From: Methylomonas sp.
Lineage (GTDB): Bacteria > Pseudomonadota > Gammaproteobacteria > Methylococcales > Methylomonadaceae
Reading direction: 5' to 3'
DNA length: 5,284 nt
Assembly: GCA_026988195.1 (NCBI GenBank)
Contig: JALSLS010000007.1
Span: 1 to 5,284, forward strand
The position numbers and the translations under genes were made by a program. Numbering within the stretch: position 1 is the first letter of the stretch; every line of letters begins with the position of its first letter. The notes beneath the pieces were generated by a model that searched no databases, was not told the DNA's origin, and saw only the letters and a program-made list of their open reading frames with translations. Shown one piece after another: positions 5,171 through 5,284 of the stretch.

Positions 5171-5284
5171 AAGAGCAGGTGAAAGGCTCAAGGTTCAAGA
5201 CTAAAAAAGCAAGAGCGGCGGTATAGTGTTATTTCTAGGATTAAAATTTCGGAACGCTCTTCCTTTCACCTTTCACCTTTCACC
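5170..5284. repeat. repeat-rich spacer after ettA with inverted and tandem GGTGAAA/TTTCACC motifs
   Basis: GGTGAAAGG (5178-5186) is the exact complement of CCTTTCACC, which occurs in three overlapping registers (5262-5270, 5269-5277, 5276-5284). GAAGAGC (5170-5176) and AAGAGCG (5211-5217) can each pair with parts of CGCTCTTC (5255-5262). The whole could fold as alternative long hairpins around an AT-rich centre. The element is cut by the window edge. No reading frame or T-tract terminator is seen. Confidence 0.6.
5263..5284. repeat. 7-bp tandem repeat (CTTTCAC)n, at least three units
   Basis: Three exact head-to-tail copies of CTTTCAC occupy 5263-5283, and a further C at 5284 suggests the run continues past the edge. 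The heptamer period would make this a candidate slippage (variable-number) site. Confidence 0.8.

Noticed and set aside
5263..5284. Start of a CRISPR array
   Set aside because: The repeat unit is 7 bp and directly contiguous, with no spacers and no cas gene.

Overview
This is an AT-rich stretch of ordinary bacterial chromosome with seven protein-coding genes. The best guess is a gammaproteobacterium. The proteins are of gammaproteobacterial type: a 1-deoxy-D-xylulose-5-phosphate synthase tail, SlyD, a GreB with the N-terminal MSRWKPPRP extension, and an EttA close to the E. coli protein over its whole length. The intergenic repeats (GTAGGAGCG-type and GTGGGCA-type palindromes, GGTGAAA runs) resemble those I associate with methanotroph-like (Methylococcales) or sulfur-oxidising gammaproteobacteria. 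That narrower placement is only an impression.

Layout. Positions 1-260 hold the 3' end of dxs (isoprenoid precursor synthesis). Next comes an intergenic hairpin with perfect 26-bp arms (269-359). apt (424-939, purine salvage) follows. A second, nested palindromic element (995-1124) is bracketed by 12-bp direct repeats. A FetB-like (UPF0014) membrane permease (1199-1909) has no ATPase partner in view, and a strong hairpin sits in its last codons. slyD lies on the minus strand (1996-2475), convergent with the permease gene. A 46-bp gap separates it from the divergent greB (2522-3013). greB is followed after 8 bp by a tryptophan-rich SRPBCC-domain gene (3022-3480) and after 28 bp more by ettA (3509-5170). 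The window ends in a repeat-rich spacer with a 7-bp tandem repeat running off the edge.

How the genes relate. greB, the SRPBCC gene and ettA are co-directional and closely spaced, so they probably form one transcription unit. Its outer members act on stalled RNA polymerase (GreB) and on the ribosome (EttA). slyD, a folding helper, is read divergently from what looks like a shared, symmetric -10 box. The first half (dxs, apt, permease) looks like independent genes separated by mobile-type palindromes, not an operon.

No defence system, CRISPR array, transposase gene, prophage or RNA gene was recognised. The points most worth a second look are the overlapping divergent -10 boxes between slyD and greB, the near-absence of Shine-Dalgarno sequences with -10 boxes almost touching start codons, the nested palindrome after apt, and the shortened cytoplasmic loop of the orphan FetB-like permease.
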